Below are positions 62,039-64,000 of a DNA stretch of 64,000 bases, in pieces. Source of the stretch: JAGREO01 sp020446285 (GTDB lineage Bacteria; Pseudomonadota; Alphaproteobacteria; Geminicoccales; Geminicoccaceae); contig JAWKVP010000010.1 in NCBI GenBank assembly GCA_041398005.1, positions 1-64,000 on the forward strand, read 5' to 3'. The translations under genes and the position numbers were made by a program. Within the stretch, counting starts at the first letter, position 1. Each line of letters starts with the position of its first letter. Under the pieces are notes generated by a model. The model was not told the DNA's origin. It ran no database searches and saw nothing but the letters and a program-made list of their open reading frames with translations.

Positions 62039-62992
62039 ATGCGGTCAAGGCCGCTTTCCGCCACCCTGTTCGCCCTCGCCCTCCTGCTTGCAGGCGGCCA
62101 TGCAGGCCATCGGGCGGCTTCCGCCGAAGCGGCCGAAATCACTGTGGTAGCCACCATAGCACCCGTTCACGGCATTGCCGAGGCAATCATGAAGGGCAGC
62201 GGCAACCGCCCCGGACTGCTCCTTGCGGCCTCGGTCTCGCCGCATCTGGTCCAGCTCCGGCCGAGCCAGGCGGCCATGCTCGAAACGGCCGATCTGATCC
62301 TGCGGGTAGGCGACACATTCGAAACCTTCCTCTCCCGCCTGCTCGCCCCGGACATCCATGCCGGCCGCCTCCTGACCCTCGACCAACTGCCCGGAATCAT
62401 CCTTCACCCGAACCGCAGGGCCGGGCTCTTCGGGCATGACCCTGCCGGCGCGGACACACATGCGCATGCCGGCATCCCGTTCGATCCGCATCTCTGGCTC
62501 GACCCGGAAAACGGCCGGACCGCCGCACGGGCGATCGCCGAAAGGCTCGCAGCACTCGATCCGGAGCATGCGCCGGTCTATCTGGACAATGCCGGCAGGT
62601 TCGATGTGCGCCTGCTGCAGGTCGAACGGGAGATCGACGGGATGCTCGCCACGGTGCGCGAGCGCCCCTATCTCGTCCTGCACGATGCCTTCGGCAGTTT
62701 CGAGAGACGTTTCGGCCTTCATCCGGCCGGTGCATTCGCCATCAGCCCCGACCGCCGTCCCGGTCCCCGGCGCCTGGACGATCTGAGACATATCGTCTCA
62801 AACGGCGACATTGCCTGCATCTTCACCGAGCCACAGCTCGATACCGGCTGGATCGATACGATTCTTGCCGAAGAACCCGTCAGGAAAGGCGTTCTCGATC
62901 CTCTGGGGTCGACCCTTCCGGCCGATGAGGAGCACTATCCCCGGTTGCTCCTTGGAATTGCCCGCTCGCTTCGGGATTGTCTTTCGCCATGA
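62039..62992 (+). CDS. znuA: Zinc ABC transporter substrate-binding protein
   Basis: The 317-residue cluster A-I metal-binding protein has a signal peptide (MRSRPLSATLFALALLLAGG ...). Metal ligands expected in the family are visible as SPHLVQLRPSQ, DPHLWLDPENG and VLHDAFGSFERRFGL. A short His-containing loop (GHDPAGADTHAHAG) precedes the second His, a ZnuA hallmark. It delivers zinc to ZnuB. GGAGGA precedes the ATG at good spacing. It is divergent from zur across the Zur box. Confidence 0.93.
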   Translation: MRSRPLSATLFALALLLAGGHAGHRAASAEAAEITVVATIAPVHGIAEAIMKGSGNRPGLLLAASVSPHLVQLRPSQAAMLETADLILRVGDTFETFLSRLLAPDIHAGRLLTLDQLPGIILHPNRRAGLFGHDPAGADTHAHAGIPFDPHLWLDPENGRTAARAIAERLAALDPEHAPVYLDNAGRFDVRLLQVEREIDGMLATVRERPYLVLHDAFGSFERRFGLHPAGAFAISPDRRPGPRRLDDLRHIVSNGDIACIFTEPQLDTGWIDTILAEEPVRKGVLDPLGSTLPADEEHYPRLLLGIARSLRDCLSP

Positions 62993-63122
62993 ATGACGCC
63001 ATCCGCCGGACTTGCCTGCGCACGAGCCATCTCCTAGAGCAATCGCCAACGTTTCCGCCGCGCACAAGGTGGGAGCCACGAACGCAATCCGCACGAACGC
63101 AATCCGGAGGAGACATCCGCTC

Positions 63123-63749
63123 ATGGAGACAGAGGCCGCGCCGATCCGGATCGGCCGGCGAGCCCTGCTTGCGCGCTCACCGGCCATCGTCGCCGGCGGA
63201 CTGATCGCGGCATCGTCCGCAAGCCATGCCCTCGCCTCGCCACCGACCGGACCGTTCCCCGCAGGCGTGCCGGTTCCGGCGACGAGGCCGGCCAGCCTGC
63301 TGCCGCCGACCCGCGGCGTCGCCCTCGTCCAGCCCAATACCGACGAACGGCTCGATGCCACCTACATGCGCGATGGCCGGGCGGACGATGGCGCCCTTGC
63401 CGAGATCAATCATCTCATGCGCGACTGGCACACGGGCGATGTCATCGAGATCGACCAGGGGCTCATCGACCTGCTCTGTACCCTCCAGCATTATGTCGGC
63501 GACGGCCGGCCGATCGAGGTCTTCTCCGCCTACCGGACGAAGAAGACCAATGACTGGCTGCGCCGCCATGGCCGCGCCACCGCCAAGCACAGCCTGCACA
63601 TCGAGGGCATGGCGGTCGACATGCACATCCCCGGGGTCCGCCTGCGCACGGTACGCGATGCCGCAAGAGCCCTGAATGCCGGCGGCGTCGGCTACTACCC
63701 CCGCTCCGGCTTCGTCCATATCGACACCGGCCCGGTACGCTACTGGTAA
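63123..63749 (+). CDS. DUF882/YcbK-type M15-like peptidase, exported
   Basis: The 208-residue protein has a Tat-like leader (RIGRRALLARSPAIVAGGLI). A DUF882 domain covers the C-terminal ~130 residues. Zinc-peptidase residues of the M15 fold are visible: SAYRTKKTN, HSLHIEGMAVDMHI (HxxGxAxD) and a final His in FVHIDTG. It probably trims or modifies peptidoglycan peptides in the periplasm. ATG 63123 follows GGAGGAG; the frame is open upstream without signal character. The 251 bases after it (63750-64000) are AT-rich with no supported gene. Confidence 0.9.
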   Translation: METEAAPIRIGRRALLARSPAIVAGGLIAASSASHALASPPTGPFPAGVPVPATRPASLLPPTRGVALVQPNTDERLDATYMRDGRADDGALAEINHLMRDWHTGDVIEIDQGLIDLLCTLQHYVGDGRPIEVFSAYRTKKTNDWLRRHGRATAKHSLHIEGMAVDMHIPGVRLRTVRDAARALNAGGVGYYPRSGFVHIDTGPVRYW

Positions 63750-64000
63750 ATCTCACCAGCCCGACACGTTCGTTCCATGGCACCCGCCACCATTGAACAC
63801 GCATTCGATTTTCGAACACATGCGCTTGAACGAAGAATTACAAAATCGCGACAAGATACCAATCGACAACTTGAATTCTTGTTATACTAAAAAAACTGAT
63901 TCGATTTACAAAATACTTACTTTCATGATCTACAAACAGGGTCAACGGAACGAAACGCCAGACAAACAGAAATCGAAAACAGACCTGCTCGATACAACAC

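Overview
The window is 64 kb of high-GC DNA. It has dense operons, many 4-bp start/stop overlaps, a zwf-edd-eda-pgi Entner-Doudoroff set, a CsgG/HfaB-type locus, a Zur/ZnuABC locus with an alphaproteobacterial-style Zur box, and an 'AERSSAT'-type intergenic repeat. Together these suggest an alphaproteobacterium; the genus cannot be read from the sequence. I found no tRNA, rRNA, CRISPR array, transposase or phage gene.

Layout. (1) 0-16 kb is a surface and secretion region. It holds a SPINDLY/OGT-like glycosyltransferase, two RTX calcium-binding proteins flanking a 1.26-kb AT-rich gap, an acidic repeat protein, a pirin, an M23 peptidase, a type I secretion ABC/HlyD pair with a membrane SH3b partner, and a Wzc-type tyrosine autokinase. 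(2) 16-20 kb is a minus-strand sugar ABC transporter (binding protein and two permeases, no ATPase). (3) 20-21.5 kb is a lower-GC class II Fic gene. (4) 21.7-28.6 kb holds fructokinase-like PfkB, zwf, edd, eda and pgi. (5) 28.7-38.5 kb is an MSHA/type II-like assembly operon (MshEN-type ATPase, GspF, PilM/N-, PilO- and PilP-like proteins, an orphan ABC ATPase) ending in a secreted protein and a GGDEF-EAL enzyme. (6) 38.5-43 kb holds small secreted proteins and a minus-strand curli/holdfast-like operon: a CsgG-type lipoprotein fused to peptidoglycan-binding and DUF4384-like domains, a small two-cysteine secreted protein, and a secreted protein made of six exact-length 36-residue repeats. (7) 43.5-55.3 kb looks like polysaccharide production: membrane GT, GT4, beta-helix lipoprotein, Wzx-like flippase, a giant modular beta-helix protein, a sulfotransferase and a SulP sulfate transporter. 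(8) 55-59 kb holds LysR, acyl-CoA dehydrogenase, prepilin peptidase and a small exported protein. (9) 59.5-63 kb is ZnuB, ZnuC, Zur and ZnuA, followed by a DUF882/M15-like peptidase.

How the parts fit. Most of the window concerns the cell surface: type I export of RTX and lyase-like proteins, polysaccharide synthesis with probable sulfation, a curli-like fibre system, and a pilus-like machine whose ATPase carries the c-di-GMP-binding MshEN signature and lies in the same cluster as a c-di-GMP enzyme. A sessile or biofilm lifestyle is a reasonable inference. The most unusual items are the CsgG-fusion/36-residue-repeat operon, with twin CRP-like operators in its divergent promoter region; a 123-bp repeat found twice, each time at or within 4 bp of a stop codon and in the same orientation relative to the upstream gene; a tandem pair of 64-bp hairpin units between zur and znuC; and a strong orphan terminator in the RTX gap.
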